Source: Haemaphysalis longicornis
Taxonomy: Eukaryota; Arthropoda; Arachnida; Ixodida; Ixodidae
Assembly: GCA_013339765.2 (NCBI GenBank)
Contig: CM023451.1
Location: 153,914,623-153,978,622, forward strand
DNA length: 64,000 nucleotides
Direction: 5' to 3'
This document shows, piece by piece, positions 33,650 to 45,840 of the stretch. Position 1 is the stretch's first letter. Every line of letters starts with the position of its first letter. The position numbers and the translations under genes were made by a program. Below the pieces are notes generated by a model. It was not told where the DNA came from and did no database searches. It saw nothing but the letters and a program-made list of their open reading frames with translations.

Positions 33650-34994
33650 TCAGGCGGCCGCCGGGTCAATCCCCGGCCCATCCCCGTAATCTGTGCGAGC
33701 ACGCAACCTCGCCACCCACGCCGAAACAGACGCACAAGTGCTCGCTCCAAAAAAGTGATTGTAAGGCCTCTTCCATTTACGACACTCGTTGCATACGTAG
33801 CTCGCGTGCTCGGCCAGCGTGCACTGCGAGGTGTCGTGATCGGCCGCACAATTGTTGCAGACCGCATTGCTGGCCTCGCACCGAGCCGTCGGATGACCGA
33901 GGAGAGGAGCATTTGAAGCACGTAGGTACGTAGAGATTTTCCGCAAGCGAACAGGAGGTCCACCCAATGTGAAGCCTGTGTTTTTGCCTGAGAGAAGTAA
34001 AAACTTGCGGCGAGACCTCGACGATATGTGCTCTTGTGCCATGCCGTTCTGTAAATACGGTTCGATGGTGGAAGTTTTCCGAGGAGATAGTCATATCGTT
34101 TTGTGAATTTATGTGGCTCAGGAGCATGGCCGGCACAATAGAAGAGTCCACCCCAGAAATTTTCAGTTGAGGGAGGCGTGTAATAGGTCTTCTAATTTCC
34201 AAAGCTGATCTGGTTACTGGAGTTGTAGTGATTGCTCGTTCCAAGTTGTCGAGGTAGCTCTTAACCTTAGATGCAATCGTTAGGCCGAAACGCGTTGGCC
34301 GGAACGAAACCGGGCCGACACCGATTTCACCTGGGACGAAGGTCGATTTAAGGAGCGTGGCGATGTCCTTTGCCGGCGATGAAGAAGGGGCCGTGAGGCG
34401 AAGCTGGAGGGTATGTTCCTGCCGGGTATCCCCGGTGACGGACGACGCCCGGGACGGGGGGGAGGAAGCCGGCGGAGCACCCGGCGGGACGCCACGATGC
34501 GCAAGCGCATCCGCGTAGAGCGGACGACCCGGCACGACACCCCCATCCGTAGGCCGGGGAGGGCAGTCCCGGAGGCCCTCCAGCTCCCGCCTAAGCTCCA
34601 GGACCTGCCCCTCAGCACACGATTTCCCTGCGGCAAGAGACATGATTAAGCGCTGCAACTTGAAATAAATTTCCATAACCTTTTCTCTCACAGAGCAGGG
34701 AACTTTGTTCCTAGAGTCGCTGAGAAGGTTTAGCAGAGAGAGACCAAGCGCCGAGCAGTCTTCCGAAGGCAAATCCCCACCAATGGGGGGATTGACTCCC
34801 GCACCACCATCAGGGGGACTGGCCGCGGTACCGAAGCGCCCCCCCCCCCCCCCCCCCCCACCGACGACGGGGGGATTGACCCGCACCATCGCTTCAGCCA
34901 TATCCATTGCTGCAACGACCAAAGCCGCTTCGTCCGTCGACACTGAGCTACACGTTGGCGAAGCCGAACGCGGAGGCAGCTGACCCGCCTCCAT
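33650..34994 (-). pseudogene. LINE ORF1, gag-like with zinc knuckles
   Basis: An RNA-binding chaperone in I/R1/Jockey-group LINEs. I start it at the ATG at 34994-34992 (MEAGQLPP), although the frame is open a little further. A Pro/Gly-rich N-terminus includes a glycine run coded by the poly-C tract at 34840-34858. It is followed by a leucine-rich helix (KVMEIYFKLQRLIMSLA), another Pro-rich linker, and the conserved core VSFRPTRFGLTIAS...LEIRRPITRLPQLKISGVD (about 34310-34140). CFKC opens the first CCHC knuckle near 33930. There the frame slips by one, and GHPTARC plus CNNCAADHDTSQC continue in the other frame to 33650. It is open for about 360 codons, so a fairly young insertion. Confidence 0.85.
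34838..34860. repeat. Poly-C run inside LINE ORF1
   Basis: About 20 consecutive C on the plus strand, read as glycine codons in ORF1. Its length is prone to sequencing error and may affect the frame. Confidence 0.9.
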
Positions 34995-35261
34995 GTAAAA
35001 GCAAAACAAGAGCCGAAGCTACGCAGCTAAGCAACACAGCTAACTCCACATACCCCCAGACTAGCTCCACCCGAGGCAGCAGCTAAGCCTAGAACCGAAC
35101 AGAGGCCGCGGAGGCCAAAAAAACCGACACTTCCCGTGGCCGCCCCAGTCGGGGCGGGGGCCTGACACGTTAATGGGCCTGGCGTATCGCAAAAATTGGG
35201 TGTAAAAGGAACGGGCTCACCGAAATACAGGAAAAATACCGAGCCGATGAAAAGGGTCTTC

Positions 35262-35436
35262 TTCCTCGCTTATTGTGTATTATTTTGTCTTATATTTGCG
35301 CAATGTCTTGTTCCTGTACAAAAATATTGACAAGTATGAACACATAAATCGGATTTAGACGTTTACATTTCGCTGTGAGTATATAAGACTACTGCGCCGA
35401 CTTCGTTTCACTTTGGCCGGGTGGCTGAATCGAGTC

Positions 35437-35486
<50 letters not shown>

Positions 35487-35525
35487 CAAAATTTCTTGGT
35501 TTAAGTAGCCCAATGAAGGCTATCG
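35262..35525 (+). repeat. Dispersed repeat family A, right half of split copy
   Basis: Continues the repeat interrupted at 33228. It shares TGTCTTATATTTGCG, AATGTCTTGTTC, TTGACAAGTATGAACA, CTTTGGCCGGGTGGCTGAAT, the (CAGA)n tract and TTTAAGTAGCCCAA with 41600..41880. A diverged copy of this half is at 51700..51960. Confidence 0.85.
35440..35487. repeat. (CAGA)n microsatellite
   Basis: About 12 CAGA units, an internal part of the dispersed repeat. The copy at 41093..41880 has the same tract with interruptions. Confidence 0.95.
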
Positions 35526-35529
35526 GATT

Positions 35530-36315
35530 TAAAAAAGATCGTATAAGAAAATATCTACTTCTGATAATTACAGATAGGATTGAAACTTGGCGAATTCACT
35601 AAAGCGTACAATGCGGAGAATCGACGATAGGTGGACCGCCAGGGTAACAGAGTCGCTTTCCGAGAGGTGGGACCAGAAGTACAGAAACACCCGCAACTCG
35701 GTGGAGGGGTGAGACGAAAAATTCTGGCTTCAAAGAATTGATCCAGAACACGCAGGTTTAAACTGGTTGGAAGTTTATAGGAGAGGCCTTGGACCCGCAG
35801 GTAGCACGTATAGGAGGCTGATGATAGAGGTAATTTTGAATAAAAATTCAGGCTCTACCGTCTGGACGATGTTTCCAAGAAAAACAACACCGGTCGGCAA
35901 CTTCACACAAAAGATGCGCACCAAACTTATTTCGCTCCACGCACTGGCCGGACACAAAATATCTTCGCCTCTACCGAGCCATGTTTAGAACGCCTGTCCA
36001 GTGATGCCTGCCCGAACGCAAACGTTGCCATAGCTACGAATTGATCCCGGCGTTGTCACGTACGCCATGACTCGGGGCTTCTACGTAGACCACTCTCGAC
36101 CCGGCGATCTGGTACGTCGAAGACGCGGTGTCGAAGTCACGTTCACCTTAATGTGTGCTCCGTGATCGCTCGGAGGCTTGTTCCCTCGTGTCCTCCAGGA
36201 GGCAGGGTGAAAATGTTTACTTATGGAAGGAGACTTAGGCTGCTGCTGCGGAGAAAAGGGCAAGTGCAAGGGTAGAAAAGGGCTCAGTATGCGTGCGCAA
36301 GAATGCAGATCGCGC
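35530..36315. other. No recognisable feature
   Basis: Anonymous DNA between the split repeat and the foldback. A 73-codon frame at 35767..35988 has no recognised motif. Confidence 0.45.
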
Positions 36316-36324
36316 AAAGTCATT

Positions 36325-36660
36325 GCACGGGGGTTGAAAAGAAGGTCCCCTTTACCCCATGGGTTTCAGGGGGACGCTGGCTACCACCGTCAGGCGTCAG
36401 GTACAGTTGTGGTAAATATAAATACGCCAAACAGTGACTGAGGACACAGACGCCCACATAGCCGAAAAGGCGAGGCATCCGAGAGCTAATCTGAAGGCGT
36501 GGGTTCGGTCCCCACTTTGGACGCAGGTTTTTCTTCACTTTCTTTTCTATGTACGTTTAAAATGCTAACATTACTAAAAATTATAATATTACTAAGCGTA
36601 GTAAAAAGATTAACCATCCTCCTATGCCTTCATTGTTGTTGTAGACTGCCGGCCTTTCCT
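36325..36660 (+). mobile_element. Foldback outer arm, left (tRNA-like inside)
   Basis: Reverse-complement match to 38521..38855. Shared words in order are CGGGGGTTGAAAAGAAGGTC, ACGCTGGCTACCACC, GTAAATATAAATA, a tRNA-like block ending GTGGGTTCGGTCCCCACT, TTTTTCTT, and TGTAGACTGC. The tRNA-like block at about 36451-36524 keeps the T arm and B box perfectly, but its acceptor and anticodon stems are degraded. In tick genomes this block behaves like a SINE head; that is recollection, not proof. Confidence 0.75.
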
Positions 36661-36689
36661 TCTGCGCGCGCGCGGGCCACGCGCGCGCG

Positions 36690-37616
<927 letters not shown>

Positions 37617-37617
<1 letters not shown>

Positions 37618-37965
37618 CATATATATACAGGGTGTCCCAGCTATCATGCACCAAGATTTAAAAAAAGAGAAATTGCGTAACTCGAAGAAAACCTAGTGCA
37701 TAATGTTTGCAGTACTGTGAAGAAGCGGAGAGTAATTTTTTCGTTAATGAGACTTAATTAATTAATTGGAATTAATTATCTAACTCGCGAAATACTGTCC
37801 TAATCACTAAAGCGTCAATGAGGCACTTGTAGGTAACCACGAGGGGCATCTAAGTGCGGTATTTTCAGCGACGAACTAATTCTGACTGATAAAGGAAACC
37901 CGCGAAATATGAAAAATACCACGTGACGACGCCTACGCGCGCATTGTAAAGCAGCGTCCCCAAAC
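37617..37965 (+). mobile_element. Foldback inner arm, left
   Basis: Starts TATATACAGGGTGTCCCAGC and matches the reverse complement of 38178..38520 at high identity. Shared words include CATAATGTTTGCAGTACTG, TTGTAGGTAACCACGAGG, TATTTTCAGCG and ATACCACGTGACGAC. The left arm lacks 13 bases (GCGTACACATTTA) that the right has. CAGGGTGTCCC ends flanked by TA-rich DNA are common in arthropod DNA transposons, but I cannot assign a superfamily. A ~210-bp non-palindromic loop follows. Confidence 0.85.
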
Positions 37966-38177
37966 AAAGCAGATTGAAAGCAACTGCTTCGCGTGTTACC
38001 CGCCCGAAGAGAAAGCGCATCACCTTGATAATAGCATGCATGGAAGGAGCAGCAGCAGCAAGATTCGCGGAACGCGTGTGCAGATAAGGAACAAACTCGG
38101 TCGCGATTTCTTCTTTCTTTCTTTTTTCTATTTCATGCTGGCTAACTCAGAGGCTAGCTGTTTGAGGGCGTTGCTTT

Positions 38178-38520
38178 AAGGTGCGCGCGTAGGGTCGTCA
38201 CGTGGTATTTTTCATATTTCGGGGGTTTTCCTTTATCAGTCAGAATAAATGTGTACGCAATTAGTTCATCGCTGAAAATACCGCAGTTAGATGCCCCTCG
38301 TGGTTACCTACAAGTGCCTCATTGACACTTTAGTGATTGGGACAGTATTTCTCGAGTTAGATAATTAATTACAATTAGTTAATTAAGTCCCATTAAAGAA
38401 AAAATACTGTCCGCTTCTTCACAGTACTGCAAACATTATGCACCTGGTTTTCTTCGAGTTACGCCTTTACTCTCTTTTTAAATCGTAGTGCATGATAGCT
38501 GGGACACCCTGTATATATAT
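38178..38520 (-). mobile_element. Foldback inner arm, right
   Basis: Inverted partner of 37617..37965, ending GCTGGGACACCCTGTATATA. Together the two inner arms form a ~900-bp element with ~340-bp terminal inverted repeats and no coding sequence. It is non-autonomous. Confidence 0.85.
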
Positions 38521-38855
38521 AGGTCAGCAGTCTACAACGCCAAAGGAGGCATATGGGTGTGGTTAGGCTCTTTTCTTTCTCACTACGGTTAATGAAGTAC
38601 ACATTTTTTTTAAATATACAGAAGAAAGAAAGAAAGAAAAACACGCACCCAGAGTGGGGACCGAACCCACGTCTTTCGATTACATGTCGAATGCCTTACC
38701 AATTCGGCTATCTGGGCGACTGTGTTCTCCTTGACTTTCTCGGCTATTTATATTTACTAGAATTGTATCTGACGCTTGAGGGTGGTAGCCAGCGCCACTC
38801 TGACTACACGGGGAGAAGGGGACCTTCTTTTCAACCCCCGGGGCGTGACTCAAAC
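38521..38855 (-). mobile_element. Foldback outer arm, right (tRNA-like inside)
   Basis: Inverted partner of 36325..36660. Here the outer arm directly follows the inner arm with only TATATATAGGTC between, while on the left the (CA)n tract intervenes. So outer and inner arms belong to one structure of about 2.5 kb, or to two identical composite insertions in opposite directions. Confidence 0.75.
38646..38719 (-). other. tRNA-like segment (Thr-type anticodon position)
   Basis: On the minus strand GCCCAGA and TCTGGGT form a full seven-pair acceptor stem (one G-U). TTCGA/TCGAA closes a seven-base loop CATGTAA whose centre is TGT, and GTGGGTTCGGTCCCCAC is a perfect T arm. Position 33 is A, where nearly all tRNAs have U, and the segment is part of a repeated element. 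I call it a tRNA-derived repeat and not a functional tRNA-Thr gene. Confidence 0.55.
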
Positions 38856-38859
38856 GTCT

Positions 38860-39016
38860 ACAGCCGTCATGAGCGGGGAACTGGCGGGAAGCCCTCTTAT
38901 GCTACCTAGGCATCAAGGCTGCCAGAACCGAGACCCTCGCTAGGCTTTCGGTGGCCTGTGCTCTCGGGAGCCTAATTAAAAGTGGTCCTTCAGCATCTCG
39001 GAGTTCAGTCTCTCAT

Positions 39017-39060
<44 letters not shown>

Positions 39061-39980
39061 CGTTCCGGATAGGGGTCCCTTAAATGCTAATATTTGAGCT
39101 GTCTCTTTGCACAGCTCGTATTTCGCAACTAAATAGCGTGAGGAGACGTGGCCCGTTGGTTAGTCGTAAGGTTATCAGCTGATGGGCTGCCGAGTTCCAA
39201 ACACCGTCCTTAGTTTCATAAGGCTAGAAGTTTCCTTCTACTGAAGGGACTGACTACTTAGAGATACGTGGTGTGTGACCAGCTAACACGGCCACAAAAA
39301 GCCCTGAATATCTGCTTTGACGACGTTGCTTCAACGAAGATACAATCCCGTCTTGTGTTCACGCCAATGTACAGGATCAAAGGAAAGGCGCATACGCAGC
39401 ATGTCTTCGTCGTGCTACGTCCCCTGCGAGACGCTACGAAAAATAGCTTCGGTGCAAACTTCGACAAAATGAAAAAGGAAATGCCGCGAGAGATTGAAAA
39501 TAAGCAAGGAAAACATCTCTTCTCTTCACAATTCCAACGTATGAAAGATGTGTGGCAAGCACGGGCAGTTAACCATGTATAAGCATTCTCGCGTGATAGG
39601 AAATCATGGCCGGATGGGATTCCTGAATACAATAAACGCGGGCTGCCTCTTTGAAATATATATCACAACCAGGCTGAAAAGTATAGCGGAGCTTCCCCTG
39701 AAGCCATCGACGGTGCCTTTGCACGGATAGGAGCCCCGTGTTCTTTTTCTGTGGTCATCATAAAGCGTGCATTGTGTGTCCAAAAGACAATTTTTTTGCG
39801 TCCGCAGTTCTCGTTGTGCGTGTGCGTGTACATTTGTATTGGAGGGGGGGGGGGCGGTATGTTGTTGGCCGTTTTCGTTATCGCGTGTGCGTGGGAATGA
39901 ATATTTTCGTTAGTGTAATCGGTGGTCTTGCATGAAAGGGGAACAATACCATTCGTCGGTTCCGTCTTTGCTTGCAGAAA
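38860..39980. other. Anonymous DNA with (TA)n tract
   Basis: (TA)n occupies about 39016-39058. At 39143-39220 a weak tRNA-like stretch begins GTGGCCCGTTGGTTAGTCG but has no intact B box. Two overlapping frames at 39258..39632 have no recognised motif. A G run lies at 39843-39854. Confidence 0.45.
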
Positions 39981-39981
39981 T

Positions 39982-39983
<2 letters not shown>

Positions 39984-40042
<59 letters not shown>

Positions 40043-40102
40043 ATATTATATATATATATATATATATATTATGTGTTGTGTGTGTGTGTGTGTGTGTGTG
40101 TG
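39984..40102. repeat. (TA)n then (TG)n compound microsatellite
   Basis: (TA)n with three short breaks to about 40072, then ATGTGTTGTGTG and (TG)n to 40102. Confidence 0.96.
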
Positions 40103-40167
40103 TACCCAAGTAAGGTTAAAAATATGTTGGAACGTACTTTATACTTTCTCCAAAACTTTACGAGGCT

Positions 40168-40275
40168 TTTGAACCCCCCGCGGGGCGTAGCGGCCAAGGC
40201 CAGTAAGCACTGCTCACTGATGAGGTGCCGTGCTCCTTCTGCAAAAGAAGTGGCAGGTTTGATTCCCATTAGTTC
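40168..40275 (+). mobile_element. Possible second type of tRNA-like SINE head
   Basis: GGGGCGTAGCGGCCAAGG could be an A-box region, and GGCAGGTTTGATTCCCA about 75 bases on is a B box with one change. T-rich DNA follows. Only one copy is in the window, so the family cannot be confirmed. Confidence 0.35.
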
Positions 40276-40279
40276 TTTT

Positions 40280-41090
40280 GTTACTGTTTTGTTCATTTGT
40301 GCCAGACATTGAAAAAATGCACCATCACATCTCCACCACTTGCACGTCCCCAGCTCCGCCCCGCCTGTATTCTTCCCCCGGTCTAACGACACCCACTGCT
40401 GCCAGAACAAAATGAACATCAACTCAAAATCCCTATTCGTAAACGCGGTCGACAGGCACGCTAGCCGGACGCTTTCATCAGCTCCAATGTAGACGGAACT
40501 CAGAAATGACGCTCACGAACCAGCGTGTGGTAAGTCGCAAAGCAGTCGCAAAAACCTCACCGATGAGCTTAGAGGAATACGCGTGACTAAACCGTACTGC
40601 ATATAAAACAACAGCCTATTTCTGAATTGTACCTCTAGCGTGCAAAAAAAGAGGAGAGTTATCTCTCGTTTCCAATCATGTCGAAAAGAGCAGCAGTTGC
40701 TGCGTCGATTGCAACAAAGCTCCTTCTATTGCCGCTTGACGTCAAAAACCGTGGCCGATGTATCAACCACTGAACATCCCGGGCCTTAACTCTTGACGTG
40801 CGTAAGCGCCTATTATGCAAATCCTGCGCCACTCAGGAGCCCCCCTCCGTGGCCATCGCTAGGGCAGGGCGAGAGAGGCGGCGGCGAGAAATATGGTTGA
40901 AGGGTACGATGTCGCGGCGAAAGAAAATAAAGCCTCGGCGCGGGGTTTCGTTCGGCACCGGAACACCCGGCCCGTTGCGGACCGAACGCAGGTGATTCTG
41001 AGCGGCGTCGGAACGCGATTTCAGCGCTCGCCAGCGGAGTCGGCCCCCGGTCTGGAGAAGGAAAGGAAAGGACTTTGCTCGTTGCCGGGT
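40280..41090. other. No recognisable gene
   Basis: Anonymous DNA, GC-rich at 40840-41080. That GC-rich part directly precedes the uninterrupted family A repeat but is not shared with the copy at 32736, so it is outside the repeat. Confidence 0.45.
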
Positions 41091-41092
41091 AG

Positions 41093-41777
41093 AAAAATTT
41101 GCCTCGTACTTGCTCCTTTCGTTGAAAACGTCGATAAAAGACGATAGTCTCTATCGACTTTTGCCAAGTAAATAACTCCCTTCGCTTTCCCGCTCAGCTC
41201 TCATGTTGTTCCTCTTGCGTCGCACGCCTCCCAAGGCAAAGATGCCAAAGGTTTGCTTAACTCATTTTAAATTTACCGCGTTTTAATGTTTCAGGCCGGG
41301 TGTCTCGATGCCAACGCTGCCGTACGGCGAAGACGCTCGTGAATCGAGGCGCCCTACTTCAACGTTTATAGAACCGCGTTTCCGTACTCCATAGTGCGTT
41401 GCAAGCAGAACGTGGAACCTATCTAACGAAACCTTTCGTAACTGTTGCCGGTTGATTTCTTAAAATGGCGCCAGAAGCTATAGTGGCGCGGGCGACAGCA
41501 TGCGACGGTGGAGTGAATTTTTTTTTCTGTAGTTGATGAAGTATTTAATTTCGCAAAAATCAAGCATGTATGATTTTTTATAAAGGAACACTGCAAGTAT
41601 CATTTTTGTATTAATTTATTGTCTTATATTTGCGTAATGTCTTGTTCTTCTTCAACAATGTTGACAAGTATGAACATTACACCGCAATTAGACGGGTAGA
41701 TTTAGCTGTGACTATATAAGACTATTGCGCAGGCATTGTTTTACTTTGGCCGGGTGGCTGAATCGAGTGACAGACAG

Positions 41778-41808
<31 letters not shown>

Positions 41809-41880
41809 TACAGACATGCAGACAGAACAAAATTTCTGGGTTTAAGTAGCCCAAGAAAGACTGTCGTCTTTAAAAGCCTC
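41093..41880 (+). repeat. Dispersed repeat family A, uninterrupted copy
   Basis: The full ~790-bp repeat, from AAAAATTTGCCTCGTACTTG through the (CAGA)n tract at about 41771-41826 to TTTAAGTAGCCCAAGAAAGA. It matches 32736..33228 and 35262..35525 on either side of the LINE, and serves as the natural empty-site reference. No coding potential and no clear terminal inverted repeats are visible. Confidence 0.85.
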
Positions 41881-42323
41881 GCACGTCCTCGGCCCGAATC
41901 CGGCCGCCCTTCCGCAGACGCGGAAACCTCGGCCCTCGGCCCGCTTTTCGGCCCGTCTTTACACGGCCCGCTTCTGTCCCAAAGGCGGGGGCGGCGGCCC
42001 GCACTGCACCGGCCGACATTACGGACTTGAATGGTTAAAATATTTACACAGGCACGGCCCCGTCCAAGGATACTTCTGACGGCTGGTGCCCTTTTGAGAC
42101 GAGCGGTGGCAGACATCGACGGACATTGAGTGCTGTCTGAACATATTTCCGGTCCAAGTGCAAGCCGGGCAAGTAGAGGGAGACTAGATCTGTCATGAAA
42201 GCTGATGTAGCCCTATGTATGTATGTAGATGCGGAATGGCTGATGTATCTTGTAGATGAGTCTGTCTGGTTGTATTATGTTCACATGCGGCATGTATGCG
42301 ACATACGAGACACAGATTTCGAA
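41881..42323. other. GC-rich anonymous DNA
   Basis: 41885-42020 is rich in CGGCCCG words. No protein or repeat is recognised. ATTTCGAA at 42316-42323 is the proposed left target-site duplication of the hAT-type element. Confidence 0.45.
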
Positions 42324-43175
42324 AGTGTTGTACGCAGAGTATCGGCTTTCCTGGAACTAGTTCCTTTTTGGAGGATGTAGTAAGCCACGTTCCATTAAGG
42401 GTCGGTGGAACTGTAACGGTAACTCGTTGGTTTATGAAGGAACGGCAGAACGGCGTTCCTTCTGAAAAACGTTACATGCTAGGATTTGGTGTTTATGTGA
42501 TGCCAAGGTATGAGTACAAAAATACAAGCGCCTACTTGTTCCTTTCGAAAGTGGTACAAATGCCGCCCAAGGGAACGTTTTTCCTCGAACGCGATTTTAA
42601 AGGAAACTGAAAGCGCAAATAGAACACGGAACTCGTTAGAGAAGGGACGGCGGGAAACGGCGCCTACTGAAAACGTTACACCCGCTTTTTTTTTGTCCAG
42701 GGTGAGTCTAAATCCGCGCTCTTAGTTTCCTTTATGCTGACCAAAGCGCCCAAAGCGTGAACGTGTTTAAAGGGAATTTTAAAGTTTGTTTAAACATTTC
42801 CTGCGTTTCCTCGTATGTGTTTATTGTACAAGGTTCACCGGCAGAAGGGCAGAAGAATAACCACGCAGCGGGCTGCAGCTTTTGCTAGCTTTCATGCCGG
42901 TTTAGCTTATACGCGGCGGCGTCCGACGGGTGAATAGCGCAGCCACGAGAAGGATTTTCACCTTCATAGTTTGTCTCGGGAGGCCAGGATGCGCGTCTGC
43001 AGGATAGAATTGTTCCCTGCCGGGGAAAGGTTGTCTAAGTCCGAGCGGCGCCGCAGGTCCCTTGTGAAACCATCGTATCTGTATATTGTCAGGGATAATT
43101 ACCGCATTAGTGCGCGCAAGGCGCGGGTGCGTTGTTGTCGGAGGAGTTGAACTCCCTGTGAGGTCATTCGAAGTA

Positions 43176-43954
43176 CAGTAGACTCTCGATAAACGGAACT
43201 TCAAGGGACCGGAAAAATTAGTTCCGTTTAACAGGAGTTCCGTTTACTGAGAGAGATGTTCTAAGGTGAAAATTTATGTGCGTACACACTTCTAAGGGCA
43301 TTTCATGGAACTCTAACCACTAGAAAGTGACTGTAGCTGATAGTTTTCAGAAAGCAAGAAAACTACAAGAAGCGTAGGCACAGCATTCAAAAAGTTGATT
43401 TGGCAACAATGAGTCGCTGTGCACTACAAAATGCGTCAATTATTTTTGTTTGAGTCCTTGCAACTGCATCTTCACGGAGGCTATAGGCCTCAACTTCGCG
43501 AGTGCTTACGAGCCACCGAATTTCGACGATGGCAACGTGGTAATGAAGGACGAATAGCACAACGATGGCACGAACGAGGTGACAGGAGGTGAGCCCTGTA
43601 GCCTCGGCGTCTAGAATCGAGACCGAACGACTGGAACAAGAACTGCGATGTTGCATTCGTTGCGCTAACACGGCTAACCACTTACGAGACGAGGCTTACG
43701 AGGCCAACAAGGCTAAAAAAGCATGGAAGAAGAAAAAAAAAAACAAGAACCAAACAGCCGGAACCGCAAAAAGCTGATTCTCATGCCAGTGGATTTCACA
43801 AGAAGTTCCATTTCCGGTGTGATGCATAAATTTTAGTTCGATTACCGAGAGTGTTTTTACGTTATCTGAATACAAAACCAACCAAATTCCAGGCAACTGT
43901 TCCGTTTAAGCGGCAATTCTGTTTAAGCGATTTCCGTTTATCGAGATTCTACTG
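43176..43954. mobile_element. pogo/Tigger-like element remnant
   Basis: Ends are CAGTAGACTCTCGATAAACG and, inverted, CAGTAGAATCTCGATAAACG, flanked by TA on both sides (43174-43175 and 43955-43956). CAG-type ends with a TA target duplication and a CTCGATAA core are typical of the pogo/Tigger branch of Tc1-mariner. The 779-bp interior has a 94-codon minus-strand frame (43387..43671) without a recognisable DDE domain, so it is a non-autonomous or internally deleted copy. Confidence 0.8.
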
Positions 43955-44221
43955 TATCACCGGCTATGGGTGTGCTACAGTATTTCGGGATGTTGTACTG
44001 CTCGAAGGTGCGGAGTACGCGCCCAGTTCGTCACGACGCGGTCTATCGCCAATCTGGCGGGAATGGGTCGATGGGCGTGCCAGGTCCTTTTGTATTGCAG
44101 GCGTCGTATCGACAAAGGGTTGGGCCTAATTTCATCGCGCGTTGTATGGACAATACCTGAGAGACGCCGCCCGAAGGTCGACCGCCAGCGTTCAGAGTTG
44201 CTATAGTTGGTCGGTTTCAAC

Positions 44222-45440
44222 CAGGTTGTCGGAACGAAATCTTTTTAGTTCCGGTTTCTGTTTCCTTCCGTAAATAAACGTTCCGTTCCGTTTCAGCTCC
44301 GGAACGAAAAAAATAATGGTTTGTAACGGTTCATAAAGGTTCGTGTTTGAGCGAGAAAAATTTATATTTGTGAAATTATTAAACATGATTGGGAATTGTG
44401 AAATTACGTTAAAGAAGATGAAGTGATGTTTAACTATTGTTTCAAATATATAATTTTTGAAAAACTAGTATGGTTGTGATGTTATTGTTAAAAGTTTAAT
44501 ACGGTCTGTCTCACGAAACACTGAAAAACTCCTGTTTTAAATCTTAAGAGAAATTGTATGAGAGTATGTAGCAATGGATTAACATCAGTACCTTCAGCAA
44601 CCTCCCCTGCCGTATATATAGGGACGAAGGGATAACAGCACGAAAATTGGTGAATAATTATTGCGCACATCCGCATTGGAAGCGAACGTATTTTTCTAAA
44701 AACTAGAATGGATTGGAATGCCCTGCCCGACACTGCTGCTTCCTCTCCTGATGAAATGTTTTCCGCTGCGCTCTGGCAGCACTTTCCTACAAGTGCAACA
44801 AGACTTGTAGCTGTTTTCATTGAGGTTGCGGCTGTAATCTTGTGTTAGCGCTGCCAGTGGGGCATGCTCTTGTTCATTCCAAAGATTGTATTCCTTGCTC
44901 CTTTTTCTTATGTCGTATTTTAGAATATTCGCGTTTGTTTATGTATCACACCCCCTAAACAATGCCGTATGGCTAACGTGGGTATTTTATTAAAATAAAT
45001 AAATAAATAAATAAATAAATAAAATAAATAAATAAATAAATAACTAAATAAACTAATTAATAAATAAATAAAGGCCGCTATGTCTGCATCGGAGCCAGAT
45101 GCCCGCGGCCATCACGCGTAGAGCTCAGCTCCGCGCCTATCGGCACAAACGGAGATAGTATTTAAGCAGGCAGCAAGCCTTCCGAAGAAGAGTGGGTGCC
45201 AGAGAGAAGAACGACGATTTCATGCCAGCAAATCAACGGCAATTTCCCATTCCGCTGAATGGAAATTGAAATGAATCCTGAAATACGTGAAATTTCCACT
45301 CAAACCGAAAACCGAAACGAATTTTTTCGGTTTCGCTCCTGAACGATAAAAATAAATATCGTTACGTTTTCGTTCCGGCCGAAGATACCGTTTTTATTTT
45401 CGTTTTTCGTTTCCGGTTTTCGTTTCTTTCCGACACCCTG
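44222..45440. mobile_element. Non-autonomous hAT-like element
   Basis: Terminal inverted repeats CAGGTTGTCGGAACGAAA and CAGGGTGTCGGAAAGAAA are flanked by 8-bp duplications GTTTCAAC (44214-44221) and GTTACAAC (45441-45448), 7 of 8 identical. The subterminal DNA on both sides is full of CGGAAC, CCGGTTTC and GTTCCG words. The 1.2-kb interior has a 110-codon minus-strand frame (44488..44820) with no recognised domain, and an (AAAT)n tract. It is nested within the larger hAT-type element. Confidence 0.8.
44990..45073. repeat. (AAAT)n microsatellite
   Basis: About 20 AAAT/AATA units with one CTAA interruption, inside the 44222..45440 element. Confidence 0.95.
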
Positions 45441-45840
45441 GTTACAACCTGTGTTACACTTGTGCTTTGATGAATACCTGGGAGTTAAAGAGTGTGGATC
45501 ACGTAATTGTTTGTGTACAAATCTTTGCGTTTTGTTTACCTGGCCAATCAGCGTATCAGTGCATGTTAGTTACTAGGTCCTCGAGGTGTGGTTTTTGTGT
45601 AATAAAACCCAAGTGTTTGGTGTTCTTCGACAGTCAGAGCGAGAGCTAGAAAGTAGATACATGGAAGCTTGAGTCCGGTCAGTTGATCGAACGAGAGTAA
45701 ACGAGGAGCCCCTCGTGGGTTATATATGTTTAGCTGAGGTCATTTAAGCATTTCTCTGTTTTTTATGTGAACTTTGTATATCAGGAAGCAGTTAGACATG
45801 CCTCCAGTTTGTCCGGTGCACCCTGAAAAAATTCGTGTAA

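Larger units (their letters stand above)
33229..35261 (-). mobile_element. LINE 5' half (UTR, ORF1, start of ORF2)
   Basis: About 2.0 kb on the minus strand holding a GC-rich 5' UTR (35261-34995), a gag-like ORF1 and the start of an endonuclease. It splits a dispersed repeat whose unsplit copy (41093..41880) shows the pre-insertion state, with only about six bases unaccounted for. It is unusual in keeping the 5' end and lacking the 3' end, the reverse of normal LINE truncation. A later deletion or recombination probably removed the rest. Confidence 0.83.

Noticed and set aside
38646..38719. Functional tRNA-Thr gene
   Set aside because: It is part of a repeated foldback arm, position 33 is A, and the second copy is degenerate.
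44488..44820. 110-codon minus-strand frame as hAT transposase
   Set aside because: No BED finger, DDE or C-terminal dimerisation motif is recognisable. The element containing it is better called non-autonomous.
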